Assembly (NCBI GenBank): GCA_019358985.1
Contig: JAHHIJ010000026.1
Location: 1-64,000, forward strand
Source of the DNA: Tolypothrix brevis GSE-NOS-MK-07-07A
Lineage (GTDB): Bacteria > Cyanobacteriota > Cyanobacteriia > Cyanobacteriales > Nostocaceae
Direction: 5' to 3'
DNA length: 64,000 bases
The translations under genes were made by a program, and so were the position numbers. A model generated the notes under the pieces. The model was not told the origin of the DNA and searched no databases. It worked only from the letters and a program-made list of their open reading frames with translations. This document shows, piece after piece, positions 20,117-29,466 of the stretch; position 1 is the first letter of the stretch; each line of letters begins with the position of its first letter.

Positions 20117-20318
20117 GTAAAATTTAGTATTGTAACTTAAATAGAACTAGCGTAATTTTTATTTATATTAAAGAGATTACCAGAGATTTAGTGTTTTCAT
20201 GAAGATAAAAGAAACACCAAGTGCTAATAGTACAAATATTGTTATGATTTCATAAATTACTAGCTGAACTAAATGCTTGCACTTAGTTCGCTATTCACAA
20301 TCACAGGAGGAATTGCCT

Positions 20319-21593
20319 TTGTCTCGTCGCTATTTATTTACCTCCGAGTCTGTTACCGAAGGTCATCCAGATAAAATCTGCGATCAGATTTCTGATACAA
20401 TTCTGGATGCTCTACTCGCACAAGACCCCAGTAGCCGCGTTGCGGCTGAAGTCGTGGTTAGCACTGGCTTAGTGTTAATCACTGGTGAAATAACGACCAA
20501 AGCCAACGTTAATTACGTCAATCTCGCCAGAAAGAAAATTGCCGAAATAGGCTATACCGATGCCAATAACGGCTTTTCGGCAAATAGCGCCAGTATCTTA
20601 ATCGCATTGGACGAACAATCGCCTGATATTGCCCAAGGCGTTAATACTGCCCAAGAAACCCGCGAAGATAATAGTGATGAACTATTTGATAAAACTGGTG
20701 CTGGCGACCAAGGTATCATGTTCGGCTTCGCCTGCAACGAAACCCCAGAACTGATGCCCTTGCCTATTAGTTTGGCACACCGCATTGCTCGCCGATTGGC
20801 AGCAGTCCGCAAAACAGGCGATTTACCATACCTGCGTCCTGATGGCAAAACCCAAGTTACCATCGTCTACGAAGACGGACGCCCAGTTGGGATTGACACT
20901 ATTTTGATTTCCACCCAACATACAGCCACTATTGGGGAAATCACCGATGAAGCTGCGGTACAAGCCAAAATTAAACAAGACCTCTGGACAGCAGTAGTCA
21001 AACCTGTTTTTGGCGACATCAATATTAAGCCGGATGAGGAAACACGCTTTTTAGTCAACCCCACCGGCAAATTTGTTATTGGTGGTCCTCAGGGTGATTC
21101 CGGCTTGACTGGACGGAAAATCATCGTTGATACCTACGGTGGTTACTCCCGTCATGGTGGTGGTGCTTTCTCTGGTAAGGACCCCACGAAAGTAGACCGC
21201 AGTGCTGCTTATGCTTGTCGCTATGCGGCGAAAAATATTGTTGCCGCAGGTTTGGCAGAAAAATGTGAAGTTCAGTTAAGTTATGCCATTGGTGTAGCTA
21301 GACCGACAAGCATTTTTGTCGATACCTTTGGTACAGGCAAAGTAGATGACGAAATTTTGCTGGAATTAGTCAAACAGCACTTTGAACTGCGTCCTTTGGG
21401 GATTATACATAGCTTCAACTTACGCAACCAACCAAGTGAACGAGGCGGACGTTTTTATCAGGACATCGCGGCTTACGGTCATTTGGGACGGACTGATTTA
21501 GATTTGCCTTGGGAACGTACCGATAAGGCAGAATTGTTGAAGCAAGCAGCAAATACTTCACTTTCTCAAGTGATGTCGAAGGCACTCACTTAG
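20319..21593 (+). CDS. metK: S-adenosylmethionine synthetase
   Basis: Makes S-adenosylmethionine from methionine and ATP. 424 residues with the family signatures: [19 protein letters not shown] near the N-terminus (substrate-binding His and Asp), [12 protein letters not shown] in the middle, and [19 protein letters not shown] with the glycine-rich loop. The start is a TTG ([11 protein letters not shown]), chosen because the textbook ribosome site AGGAGG ends eight bases before it and family members begin there; a longer frame reaches another TTG 42 bases upstream without support. The gene is monocistronic. No SAM riboswitch-like structure is evident in the 260 bases upstream. Confidence 0.97.
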   Translation: MSRRYLFTSESVTEGHPDKICDQISDTILDALLAQDPSSRVAAEVVVSTGLVLITGEITTKANVNYVNLARKKIAEIGYTDANNGFSANSASILIALDEQSPDIAQGVNTAQETREDNSDELFDKTGAGDQGIMFGFACNETPELMPLPISLAHRIARRLAAVRKTGDLPYLRPDGKTQVTIVYEDGRPVGIDTILISTQHTATIGEITDEAAVQAKIKQDLWTAVVKPVFGDINIKPDEETRFLVNPTGKFVIGGPQGDSGLTGRKIIVDTYGGYSRHGGGAFSGKDPTKVDRSAAYACRYAAKNIVAAGLAEKCEVQLSYAIGVARPTSIFVDTFGTGKVDDEILLELVKQHFELRPLGIIHSFNLRNQPSERGGRFYQDIAAYGHLGRTDLDLPWERTDKAELLKQAANTSLSQVMSKALT

Positions 21594-21860
21594 AGATTGA
21601 GAAATAAGCGCTATCCACGCTGACTACGAAGTAAGTCTAAGTTCGATTTGAGGGTATGGGTAAGTTGTATACTTGCCCGTGCCTTTATTATTGAAGGGTT
21701 TTTGACTAATGACTCGTTATGAGCAAATGCATTTATATAGTTTGCTGCTTTATGAGCGTAAGCGTGGAACTGGCGTTAGGCTATATTAGGCTAGAGATGC
21801 AGCATACTGTGGTTTATTTTGTTGCAATCAGCTATTGACAGTAATTTATAAAGTAAAACA

Positions 21861-23534
21861 GTGTCAGCCGAAGAGCCATCGATGGATGAACTCCCTACTA
21901 TAGAATTTCCCTCAAGAGGGAAACTTAAAGCAAGCTCATGGCGCATCCATCAAAAAATTGGCTATGGGTACTTTCTGGCAATTGGCATTGGCTTTTTTGG
22001 TTCGATTACCGGCTTGGTAATCGCTAATTCCTTCCGGGGACAAGGAATTATCCAATTAAATCAGGCTCACTACCAAGGACAACTACTATCTGATTATCAA
22101 GATGCGGTAGTAGGAGCGCAATTATATAGCTCAAATTTGGTTGCTGTTGTGGGAGAAAAAGAACGATTAGCTGCCACAAACACCAAATTTCTCCAAAGTG
22201 TTGAAAAAGCAAAGAAATTGACACCAGTAATTGTCAACTTTATAGCAAACAAACCAAAGAAATTAGCTTCAAGTCAGGCAAGTTTACAGGCTTTATTGCA
22301 GGATTACGCAACTACCTTAGATGCATATGTTGAGGAAATAGAGCCTATTTTGCAGCAAATTGACAAACCGCAAGTGCAACCAGAGGAACTTTCTATAGCC
22401 AGAGAAAAATTGTTGGCAGTTATGCGTGGTGAAAAAGCTACGCGATTAGATCAACTTTCTCAAACATTGGCTAACATCTTGCAAAATGCCCAAGAAAAAG
22501 AGGATAAAAGCACAGAAGATGTAGAGCAGACAAAAATAGTTGAGAGATTTATCGTTATCCTCAGCATGTTAGTATCAGTAGCGATCGCCGCTATTATCGC
22601 ATGGCGAACCTCCAAAGCGATCGCTGAACCTGTAATTACTGTCACTTTAGTTGCTGAACAGGTGGCAAGAAAATCTAATTTCGATTTACGCGCTCCCATC
22701 ACCACTGAAGATGAAATTGGCTTGTTAGCTAAATCTCTCAATCATTTGATTGAGCGCGTATCTGAGCGCACTAAAGAACTACAACAAGCTAAAGAACAAG
22801 CAGAAGCTGCTAACAAGGCAAAAAGTCGATTTTTAGCAAATGTAAGTCACGAGTTACGCACACCATTAAATGCTGTTATCGGTTTGAGCCAACTTTTGCA
22901 AGATGATGCCGTTGATTTAGCTGTCAACGGAGATTTTATCACAGATTTGGAAACAATCAACTCCGCAGGCAGGCATCTACTCGAACTAATTAACGATATC
23001 CTCGACTTATCAAAAATAGAAGCCGAGAAAATGACTCTTTATCCGGAGACGTTTGAAATCGCAACCCTGATTAATAACGTCGTCTCAACAGTCAAGCCTG
23101 CCGTAGAAAAAAATGGCAATACCTTAGAATTGGATTATGATCGCGAACTTGGGACGATGTACGCTGATCAAACTAGGGTGCGGCAAGTGCTGTTAAACTT
23201 GCTGAGTAATGCCGCAAAGTTTACCACTAACGGCAAGGTGACGCTGGGAATTAAAAGAGATAAGGAATATTTATTACCATATGCACCTTTGGGTATGATT
23301 ACTTTCACCGTTGCTGATACAGGTATCGGCATGACTGAAAGTCAACAAGGGCAACTATTTAAACCGTTTATTCAAGGCGATACTTCAACTACGAAAAAGT
23401 ATGGTGGTACTGGATTGGGATTGGCAATTAGTCGCCATTTTTGCTTGATGATGGGTGGTGAAATTACTGTGAAAAGTGAGCCGGGAGTTGGTACTCTTTT
23501 TCTTGTGCGTCTGCCACTTACTGATAAAGAATAG
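21861..23534 (+). CDS. Membrane sensor histidine kinase, HAMP domain, orphan
   Basis: 557 residues. Membrane helices at about 34-55 and 229-248 enclose a roughly 170-residue helical extracytoplasmic domain of the four-helix-bundle type. A HAMP domain follows (about 249-303), then a short coiled coil, the dimerisation/phosphoacceptor domain with [16 protein letters not shown] (His330), and the ATPase domain with N box ([11 protein letters not shown]), G1 (DTGIGM), F box (FKPFIQGD) and G2 ([10 protein letters not shown]). No receiver domain is fused and no response-regulator gene is adjacent, so its partner must be encoded elsewhere. The stimulus is unknown. The start is a GTG; the first 25 residues are polar and acidic. 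Confidence 0.9.
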   Translation: MSAEEPSMDELPTIEFPSRGKLKASSWRIHQKIGYGYFLAIGIGFFGSITGLVIANSFRGQGIIQLNQAHYQGQLLSDYQDAVVGAQLYSSNLVAVVGEKERLAATNTKFLQSVEKAKKLTPVIVNFIANKPKKLASSQASLQALLQDYATTLDAYVEEIEPILQQIDKPQVQPEELSIAREKLLAVMRGEKATRLDQLSQTLANILQNAQEKEDKSTEDVEQTKIVERFIVILSMLVSVAIAAIIAWRTSKAIAEPVITVTLVAEQVARKSNFDLRAPITTEDEIGLLAKSLNHLIERVSERTKELQQAKEQAEAANKAKSRFLANVSHELRTPLNAVIGLSQLLQDDAVDLAVNGDFITDLETINSAGRHLLELINDILDLSKIEAEKMTLYPETFEIATLINNVVSTVKPAVEKNGNTLELDYDRELGTMYADQTRVRQVLLNLLSNAAKFTTNGKVTLGIKRDKEYLLPYAPLGMITFTVADTGIGMTESQQGQLFKPFIQGDTSTTKKYGGTGLGLAISRHFCLMMGGEITVKSEPGVGTLFLVRLPLTDKE

Positions 23535-23569
23535 TGTACTTTGCAGGGGCGATCGCTCTCAACTTTTAT

Positions 23570-23977
23570 TTACAACAGTTTAACAAATCCTGCTTGTTGA
23601 AAATGGCGATCGGATGTAAAAGCTTGAGTAATTCCCTCCTGTATCATTACTACAAAACTGATACAATCAGTTAACCCCCAACCTTTATCAGGACGTTGAC
23701 TGTAAAACGCCCAACCTTCGTCAAGCAATTTTTGGCTGACAGGAATAATTTTCACACTTTCCAACAGTCGCAAACTGTTAATAAAAGTAACTGTCTGACT
23801 GCGGCTTGCTGGTGTACACAAAGCGTCAGCTACCTCCAATAGTACAAATTCTGTTGTTACCAAAGGTGTTTTCAGACGCACTAGTTTGTCCATGACATCA
23901 TTTGCTTGGTGGTGAAGTGCATCCCTAATATTAAGAAGGGCAATCTAAGCAGCTGTATCTACAAAAACTTTCGTCAA
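23570..23977 (-). pseudogene. PIN-domain toxin (VapC type) with an in-frame amber stop
   Basis: Read from a TTG four bases past the antitoxin stop, the sequence gives MTKVFVDTAA, then TAG, then IALLNIRDALHHQA and on, in the same frame, to a 107-residue body with TTEFVLLEVADAL, GLTDCISFVVM and AFTSDRHF. This is a complete PIN-domain layout: first Asp in FVDTAA, Glu in LLEV, Asp in LTDC and Asp in TSDRHF. The stop is at codon 11, where relatives usually have Trp (AAW), so a single TGG to TAG change explains it. Translation from the later ATG would lack the first catalytic Asp. VapC toxins cleave tRNA or rRNA. The toxin is therefore probably dead, unless suppressed. Confidence 0.75.
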
Positions 23978-23980
23978 GGT

Positions 23981-24232
23981 TTATTTTTCTCGCTTTGGCG
24001 TTCCATAAAGATAATAGTCATGTTGATGTGCTAAATCGTCAATACCAGTATCAACCTGAGAATCTTTAATCAACTGTCTGAGCTTATCCCAATCTGAATC
24101 TTGTTTTGGTGCTGCTTGGGGGGCTTGGTCGTCGTCTACAAAAACAATAATAACTGATTGTCCCTCACGTCCTTCAATCGGTTCGGTTGGATGAATCACA
24201 CCGTTTTGAAATGTGCCTTTGACTGACAGCAT
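23981..24232 (-). CDS. Antitoxin-like partner of the PIN gene
   Basis: 83 residues starting MLSVKGTFQNGVIHPTEPIEGREGQSVIIVF, a small beta-barrel-like N-terminal domain resembling the DUF104/AbrB-type antitoxins that precede PIN toxins in cyanobacteria, followed by an acidic linker and a C-terminal helix that would wrap the toxin. The ATG was chosen at the family start; an earlier in-frame ATG adds a basic, unconserved leader. Its stop is separated from the toxin TTG by three bases, a typical coupled pair. The antitoxin frame is intact although the toxin is interrupted. Confidence 0.7.
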   Translation of the reverse strand: MLSVKGTFQNGVIHPTEPIEGREGQSVIIVFVDDDQAPQAAPKQDSDWDKLRQLIKDSQVDTGIDDLAHQHDYYLYGTPKREK

Positions 24233-24329
24233 AGCTTTCTTCTTACTTCTACATAAATTATGATATAGCCGATGCATGTATCTAATTGTAAGGTAAGCGA
24301 TCGCTCTCTACAATCTTCTTTCTTGGCAC

Positions 24330-24494
24330 TTATTGCCGCACGATCGGCAGAATTCTTACCCTAGAACGGTTTTCATCTACACTAATTAATGCACCAGACT
24401 CAAGCTGTAACTCAAATTGACGCAACACCTGTATTATCAAGCTTTCTAAATTACCAGGTAGCACGTCTTGAGTACGCACTTGGATTACACTGGA
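24330..24494 (-). pseudogene. 3' remnant of a DUF5615-type PIN-like toxin
   Basis: Directly after the DUF433 gene, in another frame, the minus strand encodes SSVIQVRTQDVLPGNLESLI and a following stretch ending RSRVRILPIVRQ and a stop. This matches the C-terminal third of DUF5615 PIN-like proteins, the usual partners of DUF433 antitoxins. The N-terminal two thirds, with the catalytic acidic residues, are missing, so the junction near 24490 looks like a deletion that fused the antitoxin end to the toxin tail. Confidence 0.65.
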
Positions 24495-24715
24495 CTCAGA
24501 GGCATTTCTACTTCTTCAACTCGCCACGCTGCATAGGCAAGAGCTTCATACAAGTCTGCTTCTTCTAGGTAGGGATAAGCCTGCAAAATTTCTGCTGGAG
24601 AATGCCCCGATGCCATCAGCCCGACTATAGTACCAACAGTAACTCGTAACCCTCTAATGCAGGGTTTTCCACCCATCACTTCTGGATTGAGGGTGATTCT
24701 AGTTAATTGTTTCAT
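24485..24715 (-). CDS. DUF433 antitoxin
   Basis: 76 residues with the DUF433 pattern: ITLNPEVMGGKPCIRGLRVTV (about 7-27), GTIVGLMASGHSPAEILQAYPYL and an EALAYAAWRVEE helix. The fold is a small winged or ribbon DNA-binding domain that represses its own operon and neutralises a DUF5615 PIN-like toxin. Here the toxin is reduced to a remnant, so this is an orphan antitoxin. Its last residues (MPLSPV) may already come from the deletion junction. The ATG start gives the normal family N-terminus. Confidence 0.85.
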   Translation of the reverse strand: MKQLTRITLNPEVMGGKPCIRGLRVTVGTIVGLMASGHSPAEILQAYPYLEEADLYEALAYAAWRVEEVEMPLSPV

Positions 24716-24902
24716 AGTTTTGATTTTAGTACATTCATTCTTTGCTACCCCATAAAGTTATTTGAAGTTGCGATCGCGCATCGAAAGCGGCAGGAGCAAA
24801 AAGCTAGCCGAAGACGCTGCTAAAATACCAATTGTATAGCAGCGACTCTCGACTAGGAGATGAGAAAAGCTTGTATCCTAGTCATACGCACTCCTCACAA
24901 CC

Positions 24903-27239
24903 ATGACGACAACAATTGATTTCCTCAGCCACCTTAACCCATCTCAACGTCAAGCCGTAGAACACTTTTGCGGTCCCCTGCTAGTTGTTGCTGGCGCCGG
25001 TTCGGGTAAAACACGAGCGCTAACTTATCGCATTGCGAACCTGATTCTCAAACACCGTGTCGAGCCAGAAAATATCTTGGCAGTTACTTTTACTAACAAA
25101 GCTGCACGGGAAATGAAAGACCGGATTCAGAAGCTTTTTGCTGAACAATTAGCGATGTCAGAACATGGTGAACGTTTTGATTTGTTAACAGAATATCAAC
25201 AAAGTCAACTGAAGTCAAAAGTTTATCGCATTTATATCAAAGATTTGTGGTGTGGAACTTTCCACAGTTTATTTTCTCGCATTCTTCGCTTTGATATCGA
25301 AAAATATCAAGATGAAAAAGGACGACGTTGGAATCGCAACTTTTCCATTTTCGATGACTCTGATTCTCAAAGCATTGTCAAAGAAATCGTCACCAAGCAG
25401 TTAAATTTAGACGATAAAAAATTTGAACCGCGTTCGGTACGTTACGCAATTAGTAACGCGAAAAATCAAGGTTTATCACCTCAAGAATTTGAAAGAGAGA
25501 ACCCTAAATATTGGGGAAGAGTAATAGCTGAAGTTTATAATTGCTATCAAGATAAATTAGCACAAAACAACGCCCTTGATTTTGATGATTTGATTTTAAT
25601 TCCGGTCAAACTATTTCAGCAAAACGAACAAGTATTAAATTATTGGCATCGGAAATTTCAGCATATTCTTGTAGACGAATATCAAGATACTAACCGCACT
25701 CAATACGACCTGATTCGCTTGTTGGTAACGAACAGTGAAAATAGCAAAAATAACTGGAATTGGAGCGATCGCTCTGTTTTGGTTGTCGGTGATGCAGATC
25801 AATCAATTTATTCTTTTAGAATGGCTGATTTTACCATCTTATTAGAGTTTCAGGAAGACTTTGGTGATGGTTTACCAGACGAAGATACCCGCACAATGGT
25901 AAAATTAGAAGAGAATTATCGTTCGTGCGAAAATATTCTGGAAGCTGCGAACCAACTAATAGAAAATAATACCCAACGAATTGATAAAATTCTCAAACCG
26001 ACGCGGGGAATTGGTGAAAAGATTTATTGTCACAAAGCAGATGATGAAATCGCTGAAGCCACATTTGTAATTAATCAAATACGCACTTTAGAAAGGCAAA
26101 ATCCAGAAATTAATTGGGGTAACTTTGCCATACTTTATCGCACAAATGCTCAATCTCGTCCTTTTGAAGAATCTTTAGTGAGAGCCGCAATTCCTTATAT
26201 AATTGTCGGAGGATTGAAATTTTACGATCGCAAAGAAATTAAAGATGTATTAAGTTATTTAAAGGCGATCGCTAATCCGGCTGATAATCTGAGTTTGTTA
26301 CGAGTTATTAACACTCCTCGACGCGGTATTGGTAAAGCCACCACAGATGCTTTGGTTAACGCTGCTCAACAATTGGGGACAACATTGTGGGAAATACTCA
26401 TCGATGAGACATCAGTGAATACATTAGCTGGACGTTCAGCCAAAGCTGTAAATAACTTTGCTCAAATGATTCGTAAATCCCAAGAACAAATAAGCACAGT
26501 TCCCGTTTCCGAGATTTTAGAACAATTGCTAGAAGCTTCAGGTTACGTCCAAGATTTGCAAAATCAAGGTACAGAAGAAGCTGACAACCGCATTCAAAAC
26601 GTCAACGAACTTTATAACGCAGTGCTGCAATTTGAAGAAGAAAACGAAGATGTTTCTTTAGGTGCTTTTTTGGAAAGTACTTCCCTAAGTTCAGATTTGG
26701 ATAACTTAAAAGAAGGACAATCAGCGGTTTCTTTAATGACTTTACACTCTTCTAAAGGATTAGAGTTTCCTGTTGTCTTTTTGGTGGGGTTAGAACAGGG
26801 ATTATTTCCTAACTATCGTTCTTTAGATAATCCCACAGCTTTAGAAGAAGAACGTCGCTTGTGTTATGTGGGTATTACTCGCGCACAAGAGCGGTTATAT
26901 TTATCACATGCTCGCGAACGTCGTTTATATGGAAGTAGAGAACCAGCAATGCGATCGCAGTTTCTCGACGAGTTACCAGAAGAATTAATCACTAGCGATC
27001 ATAAGATGAAGCAAACTTTCACCAAAAGTCCCTCAGAAAAAGCTTCTGTGTCACCTGGAAAGCAACAAAATATACAGAATTGGCAAGTAGGCGATCGCGT
27101 CTTACATAAAAGTTTTGGTATCGGTGAAATCACCCATGTTTTTGGTTCAGGTAATAAAGTCTCCATAGCGATTAAATTCACCAGTCTTGGTCAAAAAATA
27201 ATTGACCCCAGAGTAGCGCAATTACAACGAGTCGAATAG
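24903..27239 (+). CDS. pcrA: UvrD/PcrA-type ATP-dependent DNA helicase
   Basis: A superfamily 1A 3'-5' helicase used in repair and in clearing recombination intermediates. 778 residues: LNPSQRQAVEHF (Q motif), GAGSGKTRALTYRI (Walker A, about 32-45), the LVDEYQDTNRTQYDLI box (about 256-271, Walker B DEYQDT), VVGDADQSIYSFRMAD (motif III region), LEENYRS (motif IV), TLHSSKGLEFPVVFLVGLEQGLFPNYRS (motif V) and EEERRLCYVGITRAQERLYL (motif VI). The last 50 residues form a small Tudor-like domain (WQVGDRVLHKSFGIGEI). The gene ends inside a repeat, whose sequence supplies the TAG stop. Length is as expected for PcrA. Confidence 0.95.
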   Translation: MTTTIDFLSHLNPSQRQAVEHFCGPLLVVAGAGSGKTRALTYRIANLILKHRVEPENILAVTFTNKAAREMKDRIQKLFAEQLAMSEHGERFDLLTEYQQSQLKSKVYRIYIKDLWCGTFHSLFSRILRFDIEKYQDEKGRRWNRNFSIFDDSDSQSIVKEIVTKQLNLDDKKFEPRSVRYAISNAKNQGLSPQEFERENPKYWGRVIAEVYNCYQDKLAQNNALDFDDLILIPVKLFQQNEQVLNYWHRKFQHILVDEYQDTNRTQYDLIRLLVTNSENSKNNWNWSDRSVLVVGDADQSIYSFRMADFTILLEFQEDFGDGLPDEDTRTMVKLEENYRSCENILEAANQLIENNTQRIDKILKPTRGIGEKIYCHKADDEIAEATFVINQIRTLERQNPEINWGNFAILYRTNAQSRPFEESLVRAAIPYIIVGGLKFYDRKEIKDVLSYLKAIANPADNLSLLRVINTPRRGIGKATTDALVNAAQQLGTTLWEILIDETSVNTLAGRSAKAVNNFAQMIRKSQEQISTVPVSEILEQLLEASGYVQDLQNQGTEEADNRIQNVNELYNAVLQFEEENEDVSLGAFLESTSLSSDLDNLKEGQSAVSLMTLHSSKGLEFPVVFLVGLEQGLFPNYRSLDNPTALEEERRLCYVGITRAQERLYLSHARERRLYGSREPAMRSQFLDELPEELITSDHKMKQTFTKSPSEKASVSPGKQQNIQNWQVGDRVLHKSFGIGEITHVFGSGNKVSIAIKFTSLGQKIIDPRVAQLQRVE

Positions 27240-27326
27240 ACACTCTTTAGTAGAAATTATGCGTTGCCCAAAATCCTTGTAGAGACGTAGCAATGCTACG
27301 TCTTTTTTGGAGATGTCGAATAGACA
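27231..27326. mobile_element. MITE (family A, copy 5) overlapping the pcrA stop
   Basis: Inverse orientation relative to 3137: ATGCGTTGCCCAAAATCCTTGT, the palindrome (27279-27305) and GGAGATGTC. The 12-mer GTCGAATAGACA occurs at both borders (27231-27242 and 27315-27326), as direct repeats. The left copy contains the pcrA stop codon. Confidence 0.65.
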
Positions 27327-27375
27327 ATTTTGATTTTTAGGGGCAAATTTATTAAAAAGTTGCCCCTATTTTTTA

Positions 27376-27505
27376 ACTTAAGTAGATGGACAAAAATATT
27401 TACAGTCATTGCGAGCGAAGCAATCCCAGTCCTTGCGATTGCTTCATTCCGCTCCGCGAACTTCGCTTCGGACATTGTGTAATTAATTCTGTCTGACTAC
27501 TTACA
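27376..27505. repeat. Dispersed repeat, copy 1 (inverse of 48614-48770)
   Basis: The segment with CAGTCATTGCGAGCGAAGCA and CTTCGCTTCGGACATTGTGT is the inverse of 48614-48770, with the same ACTTA borders. The latter has an extra GTTCGCGATAGCGTCTCGTA insertion. It runs into the 3' end of the higA-like gene. Confidence 0.65.
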
Positions 27506-27902
27506 AAAATAGCGCAGCTGATACATGAAAGAAGGTTCCTAGTGCTTTAGCTTGACTCTTGCTAATACCTCTTTTTCCATTTATCACTTCTGAGGTAATA
27601 CCCTTAGAACCAAAAATTTCCACTAAGTCTTTCTGTTTTAAGTCTCGTGCCAGTATCAATTCATGCAATACATCATGAGGAGTTGCAGCTTTCAATTGAT
27701 AGTGTTTCTTTTCATACTGTTCAATTACTGTTACTAACAACTGTAACACTTCAACTTGTTCTTTTGTCAGGTTTTCACCCAAATCCATGAGTTTTTCTAC
27801 CTCATTTAATAAACGCTTGTACTCTTGGTCACTATCAATGACTCGTGGCAAAGTTTCAGCAAGCAGCTTAATGTATTCTTCTCTATTCAATGTGCTAGTC
27901 AT
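27501..27902 (-). CDS. higA: HigA-type antitoxin (XRE helix-turn-helix)
   Basis: 133 residues. The N-terminal 65 are helical and acidic, and the C-terminal half is an XRE helix-turn-helix: DVLHELILARDLKQKDLVEIFGSKGITSEVINGKRGIS (about 77-113). HigA neutralises HigB and represses the operon. It follows higB by 123 bases, the reversed order typical of higBA. AAGGGGGT precedes the ATG. A 33-base palindrome lies just upstream, between toxin and antitoxin. Frames look intact, so this may be the only working toxin-antitoxin pair in this part of the window. Confidence 0.8.
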   Translation of the reverse strand: MTSTLNREEYIKLLAETLPRVIDSDQEYKRLLNEVEKLMDLGENLTKEQVEVLQLLVTVIEQYEKKHYQLKAATPHDVLHELILARDLKQKDLVEIFGSKGITSEVINGKRGISKSQAKALGTFFHVSAALFL

Positions 27903-27934
27903 ATCAACCCCCTTGGGGTGAAATATCTTAATTT

Positions 27935-27967
27935 ATCTAAAGACACGGTAATACCGTATCTTTAGAT
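27935..27967. promoter_or_regulatory. 33-bp palindrome between higB and higA
   Basis: ATCTAAAGACACGGTA and TACCGTATCTTTAGAT are inverse complements with one mismatch around a single A. Placed 33 bases upstream of higA, it may be an internal operator, or a hairpin at the higB end that sets the toxin/antitoxin ratio. Confidence 0.5.
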
Positions 27968-28025
27968 TAGATGAATCAAGCTAATCTTGCTAGACTATCA
28001 AAGCACTAAACTCAGAAAATTTGCA

Positions 28026-28316
28026 TTACTTTTTCCATTTTCCTTCATCATACTCACTATGCTTTAATACATATCTAATATCAATAATTTTGGCTATATA
28101 GATAATCTTGGTAATTAATCTATATTTATTTCCTCCTACATTAAAGACAGTATAGCCTTCTACAAAATCTGCATGAGGATAGACTTGCCTTACATCCATA
28201 ATATGTTTCCACTCTGCTTGTTCAGCAATCTGACTCCATGCATCAAGAGGAACCTCAGCATCGGAATAAATTGTACTGAATTCAACGAGTTTTTCGATGC
28301 CAATGACACGCATCAT
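28026..28316 (-). CDS. higB: HigB-type mRNA interferase toxin
   Basis: 96 residues of the HigB/RelE fold: MRVIGIEKLVEFSTIYSDAE, a helix AWSQIAEQAEWKHIMDVRQVYPHADFVEGYTVFNVGGNKYRLI and the final strand YIAKIIDIRYVLKHSEYDEGKWKK. This is the HigB_toxin family, ribosome-dependent or free mRNA endonucleases. The start has a perfect AGGAGG six bases upstream of the first of two adjacent ATG codons. It is the first gene of the pair; a 21-base palindrome lies about 100 bases upstream. Confidence 0.85.
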   Translation of the reverse strand: MMRVIGIEKLVEFSTIYSDAEVPLDAWSQIAEQAEWKHIMDVRQVYPHADFVEGYTVFNVGGNKYRLITKIIYIAKIIDIRYVLKHSEYDEGKWKK

Positions 28317-28411
28317 TCAAATCCTCCTTGTGTTGGGATAAGTATGCTATGCCACTAACCTTTAGTACTGTATCTCAAACATACACTAGCCTCCGCTTAA
28401 CAACTTTAACT

Positions 28412-28432
28412 ATGTTCTCATTTTGAGAACAT
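28412..28432. promoter_or_regulatory. Candidate higBA operator
   Basis: ATGTTCTCA-TTT-TGAGAACAT is a perfect 9-bp inverted repeat about 100 bases upstream of higB, a likely site for the HigA dimer. Confidence 0.5.
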
Positions 28433-28492
28433 ATTGTCAAGCCCCTCTTTTTCATATATTTTGTTGCGAAGCAGTTCTAGGTTAGTGTTGCA

Positions 28493-28990
28493 TTATTCCC
28501 AGCTATAATTAGCAAGTTTACCCAAAAATAAAGCTGTACCTACTACGTTAACAGCTAAAGTTAAACCATCATTTAATGAGTCGATAAAGCGTCTCTTTTG
28601 TTTTTCTGGTGTTTGTGTAACTTCTTCAATAGCTGCATTATCTTCTTCTAAAGACAAGATATCTTTACCGGAAGAATCTGATGTAGATGTGCTTTCTTGA
28701 TCTTGAGTTTCTTCAAAGGTAGATAATACTTCGTTTTTTTGAAAAAGTTGAGCGACTATTTGATTAGATAAAATCCTAATTTGTTCTTCAAACTCAACTT
28801 GACTCACCTCACTCATTACCACCGCAGACTTTAAATTTTCTGTTTGACTAACTAAGTCTTGCTCCTTTTGGTGAGAGTTTGTGGGTAACATTCCTAATTC
28901 TACTTCAATGTCAATCGGCACTTTTAACATTAAAGAGAGATGAAGCTTGTTATCTTCTAAACGGTAGTTAGGTTCGGGTAAAGCAGTCAT
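28493..28990 (-). CDS. Unrecognised protein downstream of the triplicated small genes
   Basis: 165 residues, family not recognised. The N-terminus (about 9-38) has alternating hydrophobic residues with LHLSLMLKVPIDIEVELG, which resembles the IPIKLNIPITI core of the three small proteins encoded just upstream. The middle is acidic and Ser/Thr/Glu-rich, likely disordered (about 45-125). The C-terminus (about 133-160) is a moderately hydrophobic segment, LTLAVNVVGTALFLGKLA, that could be a membrane-associated helix. The ATG start (MTALPEPNYR) is preferred over a TTG 12 bases upstream. It is on the same strand as the small paralogs and could be the last gene of their operon. Confidence 0.6.
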   Translation of the reverse strand: MTALPEPNYRLEDNKLHLSLMLKVPIDIEVELGMLPTNSHQKEQDLVSQTENLKSAVVMSEVSQVEFEEQIRILSNQIVAQLFQKNEVLSTFEETQDQESTSTSDSSGKDILSLEEDNAAIEEVTQTPEKQKRRFIDSLNDGLTLAVNVVGTALFLGKLANYSWE

Positions 28991-29124
28991 AGGTTTTAAC
29001 AAATTCTAGAGTTTTTATATTTCAATTTGTACAATCAAGAAAAAAACTATCCAAAACAAGGTACACCACCTTGTTCAAGGGTGGTGATTATGTTTCCCAT
29101 AACAAATAACTAGCAATCAAACAA

Positions 29125-29388
29125 TTAACTCATCTCTGCTGATTGTAGTACATCTTGTGCAGCTAAGTGTTTTTGTTCACACTCATTTTGAGGATAACAT
29201 ACGGGTGACTTCGCCCGCACTTCTGGCTCAAGTAACAAATCTGGTTCTAGGAAAATGGGCAATCTCTGCTTAATAGAAGGTACTGAAGTTATATAAACTT
29301 GGGGATTGATAGTGATGGGAATATTCAATTTGATGGGAATTGTGAATTCACATGCACAGTTGTTAGTATTCGCTTGGTAGGTAGCCAT
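29125..29388 (-). CDS. Small four-Cys beta-pattern protein, paralog 1 of 3
   Basis: 87 residues, no recognised family. Cys11 and Cys13 (CAC) open a strand-rich core with IPIKLNIPITINPQVYIT, then VPSIKQRLPIFLEPDLLLEPEVRA, then Cys64 and Cys70 (CYPQNEC), and a helical tail. The two CxC / CxnC pairs could bind a metal or form disulfides. AGGAG lies nine bases before the ATG. It has two close paralogs upstream in the same orientation. The intervening spacers are similar too, showing tandem duplication. No signal peptide or membrane helix is seen. A structural or coat-like role is conceivable but not supported by any family I know. Confidence 0.7.
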   Translation of the reverse strand: MATYQANTNNCACEFTIPIKLNIPITINPQVYITSVPSIKQRLPIFLEPDLLLEPEVRAKSPVCYPQNECEQKHLAAQDVLQSAEMS

Positions 29389-29466
29389 AAGTTACACTCC
29401 TGTTGATTTACAAGTTGTTTGAGTTGGCTATTTTGCTTACTTGATGGCAAAAATTATTTGACGTTA

